A stretch of 64,000 nt of DNA. Origin: Candolleomyces eurysporus (taxonomy: Eukaryota > Basidiomycota > Agaricomycetes > Agaricales > Psathyrellaceae). Positions 11,836 to 22,394 of this stretch are shown here, one piece after another. The position numbers were made by a program, and so were the translations under genes. The stretch is from the NCBI GenBank assembly GCA_027579435.1, contig JANBPK010000770.1:62001-126000 (forward strand), read 5' to 3'. How positions within the stretch are numbered: the stretch's first letter is position 1; the number at the start of each line of letters is the position of its first letter. The notes under the pieces are model-generated. The model made no database searches. It saw only the letters and a list, made by a program, of their open reading frames with translations, and was not told the DNA's origin.

Positions 11836-13135
11836 ATGCTCTCCCGTGCTACCCTCCGAACTCTCACCGTTTCGCGCCATTTCTCGACCTCGGCGCGCCG
11901 TGAAACCAAGGTCGCTGTCCTCGGTGCTGGAGGAGGCATTGGCCAGCCCTTGTCGCTGCTCTTGAAGAGCGATCCCTTGGTCTCGTCGCTCAGCTTGTAC
12001 GATATCCGTGGTGCACCTGGTGTCGCCGCCGATGTGAGCCACGTCGATACTGCCAGCGAGGTGTGTGCTATGGCCTGAAGGTTGGAACGACCCGTCTGAC
12101 ACGTTGTATAGGTCAAGGGCTACGCCGCTGACCAGCTCGACCAAGCCCTCGAGGGTGTCAAGGTTGTTGTCATTCCCGCTGGTGTTCCTCGCAAGGTAGG
12201 CCATTCTGTTGCTCATACGCAATTGGGACCATTACTGACGATTTTCTGTTTAGCCCGGTGTAAGTTACTCGTTGTATAACCCGCGTTTACAATTTCTCAA
12301 AATAATTTCACCCCGTGCAGATGACCCGTGACGATCTCTTCAACGTATGTCTTGCTTGTCATTAGTCCCCAAACTTTAGCTTATTGCTCTACAGACCAAC
12401 GCCTCCATTGTCCGGGACTTGGCTGCCTCCGTCGGCCGCGTTGCACCCGACGCACACATCCTCGTCATTTCCAACCCCGTCAACTCCACCGTTCCTATTG
12501 TCGCCGAGACTCTCAAGAAACTCGGTGTCTTCGATCCCCGAAAGTTGTTCGGTGTTACCACCCTGGACGTCGTTCGTGCTGCCCGCTTCGTGGGTGAGAT
12601 CACCGACAAGGAGCCCTCGGAGANCCCCTATCACCGTCGTTGGTGGTCACTCCGGCCCCACCATCGTCCCTCTCCTCTCTCAGAACGCTGCGGCCAAGGG
12701 CGTCAGTGGTGAGGTCTACGACAAGGTCGTTCACCGCATCCAATACGGTGGTGACGAGGTTGTCAAGGCTAAGGATGGTGCTGGAAGCGCTACTCTCTCC
12801 ATGGCCTACGCTGGTGCCAAGTTCACCAACTCGCTCTTGCGAGGCTTGAACGGCGAGAAGGGTGTCATCACCCCCACCTTCGTCAAGAGCCCTCTCTATG
12901 AGGATCAGGGCATTGAATTCTTCTCTTCCAATGTGGAGCTCGGCGTGCGTATCCCTCTTCTTCTGTCAAAACGTGAGCTGGTGATTGATGAATTTATTTT
13001 TAGCCCAACGGTGTTGAGAAGATTCACCCTGTTGGCCCTCTCTCTGCTGAGGAAGAGAAGCTCCTCGAGGCCTGCATCCCTGAGCTCAAGAAGAACATTG
13101 AGAAGGGCAAGGCTTTCGTTGCACAGAGCGCTTAA
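11836..13135 (+). CDS. MDH1: Malate dehydrogenase, mitochondrial
   Basis: Oxidises L-malate to oxaloacetate with NAD+ in the mitochondrial TCA cycle. Six exons: 11836-12060, 12112-12195, 12254-12259, 12321-12344, 12395-12944 and 13004-13135, giving 339 residues once the spurious n at 12624 is discounted. The N-terminal 23 residues ([19 protein letters not shown]) are basic and Ser/Arg-rich, a typical mitochondrial presequence. Next come the NAD-binding [14 protein letters not shown], the substrate loop [14 protein letters not shown], and the catalytic VVGGHSG. The loop is assembled from four exons, including a 6-base exon coding only Pro-Gly; the canonical motif confirms that assembly. As written, the n at 12624 breaks the frame after KEPSE, and deleting it restores it exactly. 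Length and motifs match the family. Confidence 0.96.
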
Positions 13136-14329
13136 GTGATGTTCAGCGCGTGTTAGACAGGGAGGCGTGGTAGTGGTAGACTTTCGATATAATCATAAAA
13201 TCTTAATTCACTAGATCTCTTGGTTTCGGAAAACGTTGGAGTTGTTAAGATTAACCATGCAGCCAGGAAATAGAGCGACAAGGTATGTGTTGCTGTGAAT
13301 GATATGTTGATGTCGATCCGAAGAAAGGTAAGCAAATCTGAATTATTTTACTACAGGACTACAACGACTAACATTCGGTAGTTAGAGATCAAACCCTCTG
13401 GAGCAATTTATATAACGTCACGCGGCCTACCCGTCACCAATCTTGGCCTTGTACAGTCCCTGGAGGCGTGCATAAGTCATGTCTGGTGCAGCCGTCTTCC
13501 CTGAACCAGGATCTCAGTGGCCAGATCTTAGAGCAATTGACCTTGTGCGGCGCTCTTGGGGTTCTCTACTTCCTTTTGACACTGAAATGGCGATGCCAGT
13601 TTGTTTCAGTCCGCTATACCTCGTGTAGCTTTTCACCGCAATATGTACCTGACAAGATTGCACAGCCGGTCCGAGCGTCAAAAGCTTCCATGGGGCAGAT
13701 GGTCCGGGAGACGTTTTGAACGCGAATCTTCAGGAAAAGACCAGCTGCGTTCAACTGAAGCTTCGATGTCTTTACGCCCTTGGCATGGGATGCAAGTTGA
13801 TCAAGTCTAGTGCTCTGTCGGCTCTTCAGGTTTCTCGGGATTGTTTGGTTGTTGGAATCTTGATTGAGGCGCGTAAAAGTTGTGGCTTTAGCTATTTTGA
13901 GTCTCGCAGCGAGAGAGGGTTCGCAAGGTTTTTCGACACTCTCCGCTGCTAGGTCGCGCGGGGTTCTGGAACCGTTAAGGCTTTATGGGTCGTTGAGCTT
14001 TGATATGAGGCGAGTCGTTTGACTGCGACGTCAAAGGGCAAGTCGGCGAGAGCCGCGCTCAAGGCTTCAATCCTTTTGATTTCTCTTCAATGGTGATTAA
14101 TTTATTCAGGCTTATCTTCTGCATCTCGAGCTCAGACACCCCCATGGCAATCGAGAATGGGAACTGAGGAAGAGAAGCGGGTCTAATAGTCTACTGGCAA
14201 GAAGGAAGCAAGCATTTCTCCCAAGCCTGGCGGTTCTATCTGGCGGGCTCTATGCATGTCTAGCATTCTACTGTCAATGCGAGGCGGCCGGTGAATTATA
14301 ATAGACCATGGCCTCTTCTTTCTACTTAT
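13136..14329. other. Intergenic, nothing recognised
   Basis: About 1.2 kb follows the malate dehydrogenase stop. Short open frames exist on both strands (for example near 13.5-13.95 kb), but none has a recognisable motif, coding bias or exon partner. Confidence 0.4.
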
Positions 14330-14656
14330 CCTGGGTAGCTCAGCTGTAATGGGCACTCACAAACTTGCTTCATGGCACATGCTTTGATGGCCATAGTTCA
14401 AACTGTTACGGTCAGTGCTGTCAATAAGCCCGGCCAATGGAACGCCGTACTAGNCCCTGGTACGCTGAATTTCATGACAGAGTTACATATTCATATTCAG
14501 AAAATAGCTGAAACACTTGTACTAGTGATACATTTTCTCGATTTACAAATGCATATATGGCTAGCTCGCAAAAGGATCAAGGTGATTACGTCCTGTAGAG
14601 AGAGTTGTCAGACAAAACTGAGGAACATGCGGTGGGCTTGCAAAAAAAAAAAAAAA
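14330..14656 (+). mobile_element. Candidate tRNA-derived SINE with poly(A) tail
   Basis: An A-box-like TAGCTCAGCTGTAATGG (14336-14352) is followed by a B-box-like AGTTCAAACT (14395-14404). GCTC (14338-14341) can pair with GGGC (14351-14354) as a D-stem. About 240 bases later the segment ends in 15 consecutive A residues (14642-14656). A tRNA-like head, an unrelated body and a poly(A) tail are the layout of a tRNA-derived SINE. No acceptor stem closes, so it is not a functional tRNA. I found no convincing target-site duplication and no second copy, so the call is tentative. Confidence 0.35.
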
Positions 14657-14667
14657 GGCGTACAAAG

Positions 14668-16223
14668 CTACTCATGTGTGCGTATAATGTGAGCTCTTAG
14701 CTCATGGGTTTGAGCTCCGGCAAGAGTCCCCACGATATCTGCCACATCGTCCATATCGACCGACTTCATCCTGCAGACTTCGTTGAACTGATCAAAGGTA
14801 TACCCCGGGGTCCAAAATTTTGTCCAGTTGTCCGAACCGACTTTCTCTTTCAATCTCTTGACTTTTGGACATAGGACCTTGTGAGGCAAATACGCGTGCC
14901 TCCATGCTTCCCTTTGACACTGGAAATAAAGCAGATAAAGACAGCGTGCTGAACGTATGAATTGAAATACGGACCTTTTCTCCACAAAATCGAACAAGTG
15001 TACATTGGCCGCAGAGTCGAGTCTGTACACCTTTAACGTTTGCAGTGCAAGTTGGGTTGTGACAGCCACCTTTCCGGATCGCTATCATGGCAGCGAAAGC
15101 GGTCTTTGCCTCGATGCCACCGTACGCGTATGCGGGGGAGATGTTCAGCAACTGATCCGTGTCCGGATAGGCGAAGACGTTGGGTATGCCAGTGACTGGA
15201 TCGAATTCTGCTCTGCTGTAATTCAAACACGCGGCAAGAGCNGGGGGCTCGGTGTTTCCAGGGCTTGTCGGGAAAAGTGAGAAATATTCTCGTGACATCC
15301 TCGAGGATGGGGCCGATCCAACTCTGGCCAACAAACATGTCACGAACCGTGTCCTGATCCAGGATGTGGAGTTGGCTCAAGAAGAACAATACTCTCTCGA
15401 CTTCTTCCTCGAAGAGAACGTCGAACTCGAGCGACGGTCCGATCGGACGGCCTTGCACATACCGGTTCAGCGCACGCCCGACGTGCCGGATGGGAAGGTT
15501 GACCGCAAATGAACTCGATCGTAGGATCTCTTGACCAAAAGGACGATAGAACACTGCCAACTGGGCGGCAAGGGAAAAGACCTGGCCCACAAATCCCTCA
15601 TCGGTATCTACGGAAACCCAAAGGCTAAGCGCATCTACCGAGTCTTGCAACCCGTGCGGAAACAGATCGTCGGGCCCAAGAGGCCACGGTTGTTTGACGG
15701 ATCCTTTCCCTTCCCTTCGTTGTCGGAACTTGTGTTGTGTGGATTGCTTGAGTGCGAAGACCAGATTTTCGCACAGAAAGATAGGCAATAAACTGACCAG
15801 CGACATAAAGCGCTTTATGTAGATGTTCGGGATCGCCTCGTTGGCGGTGATTACTCCGGTGAAGTAACGCTCAGCTCCCTGACAAGTGCTGCAGTGGCAA
15901 TTTCTTCTCAGACGCACCAACAGAGCATCGTGCTCAGCTGGCGATCGCTTGCGGGTAAGGAAGTCCATCCCACTTCTCAAGAGCTGAGGATGGGTTCTAA
16001 CGAATTTTGCGGCCTCGGTGTCCCCGCGGGCCTGCCAGATTCGGGTGATCGCAAGATTAAGGACGACTGGGCAGCCTGCGAAGTTCATCGGATCCTTCAA
16101 AGCTGTTATGATCATCCCAACCGCTTCATCGACCCCCAGGGCTTGCTCGAGCCTATTCATGTTGGCCCGTCTAGGATCCAAATGCTTGTGTGATTGGAAG
16201 GGTTGGAGCTCTGCCGTGGACAA
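14668..16223 (-). CDS. MYND-type zinc-finger protein, family member 3
   Basis: Exon 1 is 16223-14975 and exon 2 is 14919-14668 on the minus strand; about 499 residues once the n at 15242 is discounted. That n, beside a run of five G, splits the frame after PWKHRAP; exon 1 is 1249 bases with it and 1248 without, so it behaves as a surplus base. Family blocks are present: AKFVRTHPQLLRS, the CHCSTC pair, an aliphatic segment (LLPIFLCENLVFAL), QPWPLGPDDLFPHG, and the finger with GGCHNPTC, LCGQC, RFC, then CQREAW and HKVLC in exon 2. The donor reads GTCCGT. Its C-terminus is slightly longer than in the other copies. The fragment at 32.4 kb is its closest relative in the window. Confidence 0.8.
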
Positions 16224-16679
16224 TGAAAAGGGCGAAGAAATGACAACGATAGAGGCTACTTACAAGGTGGGATATGGGGCCGTCGATTCGTCTTTGAGGA
16301 AGATGGTAGTACGAAAGAAAGCGTTGTGTGGTAGACGCTCAAGTACTGGAGGTTTGCACCCCTTTTGTCAACCAGGACAGCCACCGGGAGTATAGCCTAA
16401 GCCACAGCCCTACGAGCATACACAGCCACCCTGCGATCAGGCAAGCGCCCCACTATGCCATGCCGTGCATCGTGCAAGCGCAACGAAGCTTGCAGTACTA
16501 ATGAACCAGTAACAGCACAGGCGGGGCCTTTACGGGCTGCAAGTGGAAATCTTGGCAAGGCTCGATAGCTACTAGTATTGGGTCGCAGTTGTAGGCTGTT
16601 CCGAGGTCAATTTTGATAAGCCGAAGCAGACTTTACATTCATTATCATTAACTTCGTGACAAACATTCAAAAGAAACGG
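16224..16679. other. Intergenic between MYND 3 and alpha/beta hydrolase 1
   Basis: About 455 bases without a gene. They presumably hold the MYND 3 promoter and the 3' end of the hydrolase transcript. No motif stands out. Confidence 0.4.
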
Positions 16680-17744
16680 CTATTTACGAATCCCAAAAAC
16701 CCTTTTGGCGAACTTCGCCAACTCTTGAACATACTCGTCTTTAAAGTCGTAAAAGAGGGCATGGCTTCCCTTTGGAATGAAAACGACCGACGAGTCCTTG
16801 AAATACTTCCTCGCGATCTCCCACACCGGCTCCCCGCGCAGCTGCTTATCCTGACCACCGCTAAAGACCAAGAGTGGCAAACCCCTTGCTCCTGCCTTGA
16901 ACAACCCAGCAGGATCCTGTGGACGCGAGGTGACAATGGAGAGATGCTCGGGTTTCAGAAAAGTGCTGGAACCAGCCCAGCTCCACCTGATATCCCAAGG
17001 CACGCTAGGAGGGTCGTTGAAAAGGGTGTCGACGAACGCGTGTTTAGTTTCGACCGAAAGGGTGACGTTGTCTGTGGTCATGAGCCCAGGGAACAGGCTT
17101 TGCACCTCTGGTCTAGCAACAGCGGCTATAACATCGGGGTCGATGTAGGGCATAGGCGCCGTCCAAACAATTCCGGAGATAGCGTCGGGTGGAAGGTGAA
17201 GGGTGATATCAGCGGCAATGGTAGCTGCAATCGGGGATGCGTCAGTTTACGCAATTCCGTTGGCAAGTGACAAGTTTGATAGACTTACATCCTAAACTCC
17301 TATAATGGTTTGTATATCAGCACGGGTTCTTGTTATCAATCGGAGAGAAGCACTTACCATCCAATGAAAAGAGGCGAATTCAGCCCAAAACCGTTGCTCA
17401 CGGCCGCAAAGTCGTCCGCGTATAACTTCGAAGAATGACCGTCAATCGTTGCAGGTTTTCCACTCCTTCCATGACCTCTCATATCATACGCCACCTGTCG
17501 TAGAAAACGCCAGTGTGAAATTGAGTTTGACTTTTGTGAGATCGAACGTGGCGCTCACCAAGTAGAAGAACTGCAGCAACCTAGGATCACGCAGGATCTG
17601 CGCCCAGACCAAGGCAGTCAAAGCTAGTCCATGAACAAACACCAACGCAGGCAGGTGCTTGTCCCCAATGGCCTCAGCATAAACCAGTGTTCCATCGCTC
17701 GACGAAAACACAGTTTGGGTGACGTTGTAGAGGGTCCCGGTCAT
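16680..17744 (-). CDS. Alpha/beta hydrolase fold protein 1
   Basis: Four minus-strand exons: 17744-17559, 17494-17358, 17289-17299 (11 bases) and 17224-16680, giving 292 residues. The N-terminus reads ALVFVHGLALTALVW, the oxyanion-hole HG of the fold. YDMRGHGRSGKP is the strand-4 block. The nucleophile elbow GWSLGS is created by splicing the 11-base exon, which carries the serine codon. The acid is probably Asp in FSGGQDKQLRG and the histidine that in KGSHALFYDF. There is no signal peptide, so it is likely a cytosolic esterase, lipase or epoxide-hydrolase-like enzyme; the substrate is unknown. The start at 17744 is preferred over the in-frame Met at 17804 because it aligns with the paralogue at 24502. 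Exon lengths 186, 137 and 11 are identical in the paralogue. Confidence 0.87.
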
Positions 17745-18473
17745 CGCTGACGACTGAACGACTGACTGAACGACAGGCCGATGGGTCGGAATTCTCGTGC
17801 CCACACACTCTCGTATTTATGCCTTTTCGTGATGCCCCATTTGCCACTCCCTCGCTAAAGTGCTAGGTTGGCAACTGGATGGAAAGAAGCTGCCCTGAGT
17901 TCCTGACGGCTGTGAGGCGTATCGGTTATCAAGGAGGTAGTTAGTAGGCGCCCGTCATTTGAATAAATGGGTTCGTAAATTCCCAAGAAATTCGAGAATC
18001 AATTGATTTTTCGTCCTGATATAGGGCCGCCTCCACCGAGTTTTTACCGAATAGGCTGCAGTCGAGTGATTGAGTTCCCGCTCAATTGGCAAGTCTCGAC
18101 ATGAGTGCAGGATGCCTTCTCAAAGGAAGGAACCAGTCAAAGACCCATTGATTCGGCGTACGGGGATGTGGGCGCTCTGTCGGCACGTGCAAAGCAGTGG
18201 ACGCTGCACGCGGCGGGTACCTTATGATCGTGACGTGTTCCCCTTGGCCTTTCTCCACTACTGTTCCTGGTTTAGGTCAAACTGGGGTGTTCTTGACAGG
18301 CCTGGTTCCTGCATAGTATGGTCGAGACTTATATCCGCCGACACACGCGGCCGATAAGCAAGGTCAGATGAGGTCTTGAAGAATTACACAAAAACTACGA
18401 TACATGGACCCTATCCACAAGTTCAGTGCTAGACAGACGACAGGAAGAGCACAACTGACCGATATACGTAAAC
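17745..18473. other. Intergenic between hydrolase 1 and cyclin C
   Basis: About 730 bases holding the hydrolase 1 promoter (minus strand) and the 3' side of cyclin C. Short open frames here have no recognisable content. Confidence 0.4.
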
Positions 18474-20121
18474 TCAACCGTACCCAGCATTCATTGCCCT
18501 CTCCAATACCTTGTTAATTGGCGCATAAGGAGGGGCGCCGTATCCGATGTTCATATTCATCGTTGTATCACCCTGCGAGTAACCAGCCATAGCAGCTGCA
18601 TTCGCTGCGCCTGGTGGCAGCCCCACCAGCTCACCTTCACCTCCCCAGCAGAGGTCAAGCAGTCGGGACTCTCGCATACCAACGAGGATCTGGATGAGGA
18701 ACGAAGGTGTGACAACCTGCGCGTCAGGTTCGGAAGGGGTAGTAGCATTCGAGTCGTCCACCTCCATCGGACTATCTATTGGAATGCTCCGCGACTTGCC
18801 CTTGTTGCTCTTCCCCTCGGTCATACTGTTGGACCGAGAGAGTGAGGTAATTGATATCCCGGTCGACTCTGGGGTTGCTTCGTCTTTGTATCTGTCCCAT
18901 AGTGTGTAGAGGGAAATGATTTCTTGAACGATGGTCGCGACAAGAGGGAGGGAGACGTTGAGCTGGGCAAGGAACGTGATGGGGTCTGGCTTGAGGTTTA
19001 GGTTGGGCGGTGGATTGCTCGGAGCAGGCGGAGGAGCAAAACTTGTCACGGGCTTCGCAGGGAGAGAAGGTNGGGGGCTTGAACTTGGCGAGCGAAGAGG
19101 TTGTGGAGGAGGTATGACCGACAGTGGCCAACGCTGAGAAATTGATATTGCTTGAGTTGTTGTTGGCCTGTCTTGAAGACCGTCGCGGCTGTGGCTTATC
19201 TTCTGGAGAAGACGGCTTTGATGTAATCTTGTCTGGCGGATGGAGGACAAATGTCAGGTACAGCGCCGCAATCGCGATAAGGTGTGGCGGGTACAACAGA
19301 CACAATTCAGAGCGATAGGTGTCGTTGATGATTGACCTAGATTCACGTCAGTTCAGTCCTAGAATCAATCAAGGGACATACCACGTCGTCTGGAACGCTT
19401 CCTCTGATAGCACAAGTTTGCCATGACCGGAACCCCAAAAGCTTGGGCCATCCTCTGCGCCTATTCCGGTCCCTAGCTCTCCCGCTTCCTCTGCCTCTCC
19501 CTCTTCTCCTTCTTCACCATTGCTAGCTTCCTTCTTGCAGAGCGCCAACAGCGTCCTGTAAGGGTGGTACACAACCATGTCGCATTCGAGGTCATCCACC
19601 AAGTAAAACTCCATCTCGGCCAGCTTAGAGTTGTCAGACGGGAAAGTCTTGATCCCGTACGTCTGGCTGAACAGGGACCTGGACTCGGATATCACATTCT
19701 TGATATGCACAGGGGATTCTTCTGCCTTTGCGGCGACATAGATACACGCTGGTATAACGATGAAAGGGTCCGTTTCGCAGTATTTGTTCTTCAGGTAGAA
19801 CCTGCGAAAGAAGACGGTTGCCGTCGCAATCACTCGTTGGCGAAGTTGCAATTTCTTTCCTAGCTTTGTTATAACTGCAGCATATGAGATCCTGACAATA
19901 TTCCCGAGCGATTTACGCACCATTTGCAAAGAAAATTGCCAGAAAATCGAGGTGTTCTGGGTCATTGACATATTCTCGATCTTCGCCCCTTGCTTGTCGA
20001 AGCGTGGCACGGTCTACAATCCACCTTTTGCTACAAGAGCGCCGTCAAACAATTAGAGCTTCGTAGGGCGGATAAATGATCAACTTTACTAGTGGGAGCT
20101 CGCCCAGAAATCGGTGGTCAT
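18474..20121 (-). CDS. SSN8: Cyclin C, RNA polymerase II Mediator kinase-module subunit
   Basis: Cyclin partner of CDK8 in the Mediator kinase module, acting in the nucleus on RNA polymerase II transcription. Minus-strand exons: 20121-20090, 20030-19921, 19874-19382 and 19336-18474, giving 498 residues after discounting the n at 19072. The start MTTDFWASSHYKRWIVDR is the family's hallmark N-terminus. The first cyclin box holds the LDFLAIFFANVITKLGKKL and ATATVFFRRFYLKN blocks and AAKAEESPVHIKNV, followed by EMEFYLVDDLECDMVVYHPY. CLLYPPHLIAIAALYLTFV opens the second box. Beyond the frame break at 19072 comes FLAQLNVSLPLVATIVQEII, also expected for fungal cyclin C. A glutamate-rich insert and a Pro/Ser-rich stretch separate the boxes. 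The first exon is only 32 bases, so the naive open frame hides the true start. Confidence 0.93.
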
Positions 20122-20386
20122 GGTGGTAGATGGCAAAACAACGATGCGCCCACCAAGCAGCCCTTGAGCGAACCTTAACCTGATGAAGTTCAACCCTAAC
20201 CATTTGTGCCGAGGCCGAGTTCACAACCGTACTATTGCAAGCTTCGAAATTCGAACCCGTCTTTCTTCCTTTCCCCCACCATCATCTCTGGGGATGGCTT
20301 CAGAACGAAATTTTGAAATCTCCCCTGAACTTTTGCAGCTTGTAAGAATAAGTTCTATATGTTGCTGGGAAACCCCTTCGCTGAAG
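20122..20386. promoter_or_regulatory. Bidirectional intergenic region, cyclin C / MYND 4
   Basis: 265 bases lie between two divergent start codons. No TATA box was seen, and a pyrimidine-rich stretch (CTTTCTTCCTTTCCCCC) lies at about 20260-20280 on the + side. The frame of MYND 4 stays open upstream of its proposed start, so part of this region could be coding. Confidence 0.45.
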
Positions 20387-21896
20387 ATGACGACGGCGTC
20401 GAATGTGCAGATGAACGAGCAAGCAGCCGACGAAGACATACCTCTGGAGGATGCAATCAAAAGCTTGACGAACATATTAAAAGACCCTATGAAGCCCGAT
20501 GTTTGTACATGCGACCTTCGCATGGCGGTAGACCGCATCACCGACCACTGCCGTGACTCTCTTTCGGAAAGGACCAGCCTTGCAAAGTCAAATCCTCGCC
20601 TCTTGCGAGCTATCATCAAGTTCCTTACAATAAGGCAATCTCCCACTCAACATGCAGCCATGTGGAAGCATCTCACGAGCTGCCAATGCATCTACTGTGA
20701 ACTGCGCAAGCGCAGTCCTGCTGAATACTCAAGGGACATGCCTGGGGAAATCGACCGCTGGCCGCGCCTACTATCGAACCTGATCAATCTAACAAGCACC
20801 CTGGTCATCTTGGTCTTGAAAGAGCTTTCCCAATCCAAGTTCCGCAGTCGAAAATCGAAAAAGGAGCGCGATGACCAGCCATGGCCTCTAGGACCACAGG
20901 ATCCTCTACCATTCGGGACGGACTCCATAGCCGGGCTTTCACTTTGGGCTGCTGGAAACTGGGGCTTCGAGGCCATTATGTATCAACTTGCGACGGGATT
21001 GGTGATGTTCTATCCCCCTTTCGGCAAGACTTTGCTTCAGGTTGAAGCCGCGGGTTTCACCGTCCTTGTGTCTGTTCGACAAGTGGAGTATACGTTGCGG
21101 CGATTCAATGACCGCAAGGCAAATTCTACGTTATCGAGTCAGGACGCCAAGGATTTCGAACGTCAGATCAAGACGATCCTTGCCTTCTACGAAGTCCTCA
21201 TCGACTGCGACCGGCAGCAGGTTAGCGCTTTCTTCGTTGGCCACGCCTGGATCACTCCTGTCTTTGAATCCTTAGCGAACGCGCTATCCACTCTGCCCCC
21301 TTTGGCATGGAGCGATCAGAAGCTTGTGATAAAACTGATTCTTGCCCACACCAAAGCCAAACTCAATCCTGCGACTAGAGTGGGTAGGGTTGTGTTTGAT
21401 AGAAGGGAATTAGAGAAGGATATCCCTGACTACGACGAGGCGGATAGCGCGTTTAATACGATCATCAACACCAAGAAGGGAGGTTGCTGCAACATTCGCT
21501 GCACGGCAGAGGTCGAAGGTTATACTCCTTCCTGCAGCCAGTGCACCCTTGTACGATACTGCCAAAAAGGCGTACGTTCTCCCGCTCTCAAATTTCCAGC
21601 TACTGATTTGTTGACGATCGCGGAAACAGTGCCAAAGGGAAGCTTGGAGGCATCCCCAAGCCCCGCACAAACACCTTTGCGCCAAAATTCATACCTTGAA
21701 GCAACAGCTAGGAGCCGATACCTGGACATATCTATGGCATCCCGATTACAGCTATGAGAATTTGAAGGGTATCATTGACGAGAAGTCGGTGGACAACAAG
21801 CTTCTGGAAGAGATTGGGAAGGAATTAGGTCTGGTCAGAGGTCTGAAGATGTTTTATGGATTCGGAGGCAATGTATCCAATTCGCGACGCCCTTGA
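20387..21896 (+). CDS. MYND-type zinc-finger protein, family member 4
   Basis: Exons 20387-21571 and 21630-21896, about 483 residues. Blocks: TSLAKSNPRLLRA, the CQCIYC pair, QPWPLGPQDPLPFG, a central helical region, then GGCCNIRC, SCSQC, RYC, and in exon 2 CQREAWRHPQAPHKHLC with the ADTWTYLWHPDYS tail. The intron falls between the RYCQKG and CQREAW parts of the finger, as in the paralogues. The frame is open back to 20183 with ATGs at 20183 and 20294; 20387 is preferred because the residues after it align with the starts of other members. The upstream extension resembles leader sequence. Confidence 0.82.
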
Positions 21897-22394
21897 ACGC
21901 CTGGGATCAACTCCTGTATTTCTTACAGATGTTCCGAAAACTCTTTCTCGTTGTCGATAGGGGCACCTGAGTCTGCGGGATTCAACCGATTCTTCTGTCA
22001 GGTGATTAGACGCGTCCACCCTCGAATTGGAGATATTCGCACTGCAGAAGAGCGCGTCTTCCGGATTTTCGTATCACTATAAAAAGCCAGGGGGAGCCGG
22101 CTTCCGCTTGTGTGGTCGAGGAGGGAGGAGGGGAGCTCCGTGGTCAGAGGACCAACCCTAACCCGTGGACTTAACTCCTAACCCGGGCATATTGCCGGAA
22201 CATTCATTGAATCATTCAGCTGCAAATTGCCACCCGCTGCGATAAAATTTCATTTTCGAACCGCCATCTCAGCCTCCGTACGGCAGCAACCTCAGGACTT
22301 TTTGTGAGCAAACCCCCATGCTTGCTTTCTTGGATAAAGTTGACCCTGATGTAATTCGCAAAACAGACGATTTTGTCGTTGACAAGCCATCAAA
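21897..22394. other. Intergenic upstream of MYND 5
   Basis: About 500 bases without a gene. Two short CCTAACCC(G/C)-like blocks near 22150-22190 were noted but do not form a telomere-type array. Confidence 0.4.

Noticed and set aside
12384..13139. A single 251-residue frame across malate dehydrogenase
   Set aside because: It arises because the n at 12624 shifts the frame; its second part is the true enzyme frame, its first part is an antisense-like artefact of the other frame.
14336..14410. A functional tRNA gene
   Set aside because: A-box and B-box-like words are present, but the spacing is 15 bases too long, no acceptor stem closes and no clear anticodon arm forms; a SINE-like relic is a better reading.
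20183..20386. An N-terminal extension of MYND 4
   Set aside because: The frame is open, but no other family member has such residues, and the stretch overlaps the divergent promoter of cyclin C.
22145..22195. Telomere-like CCTAACCC repeats
   Set aside because: Only a few imperfect copies, not in tandem; no internal telomere array.
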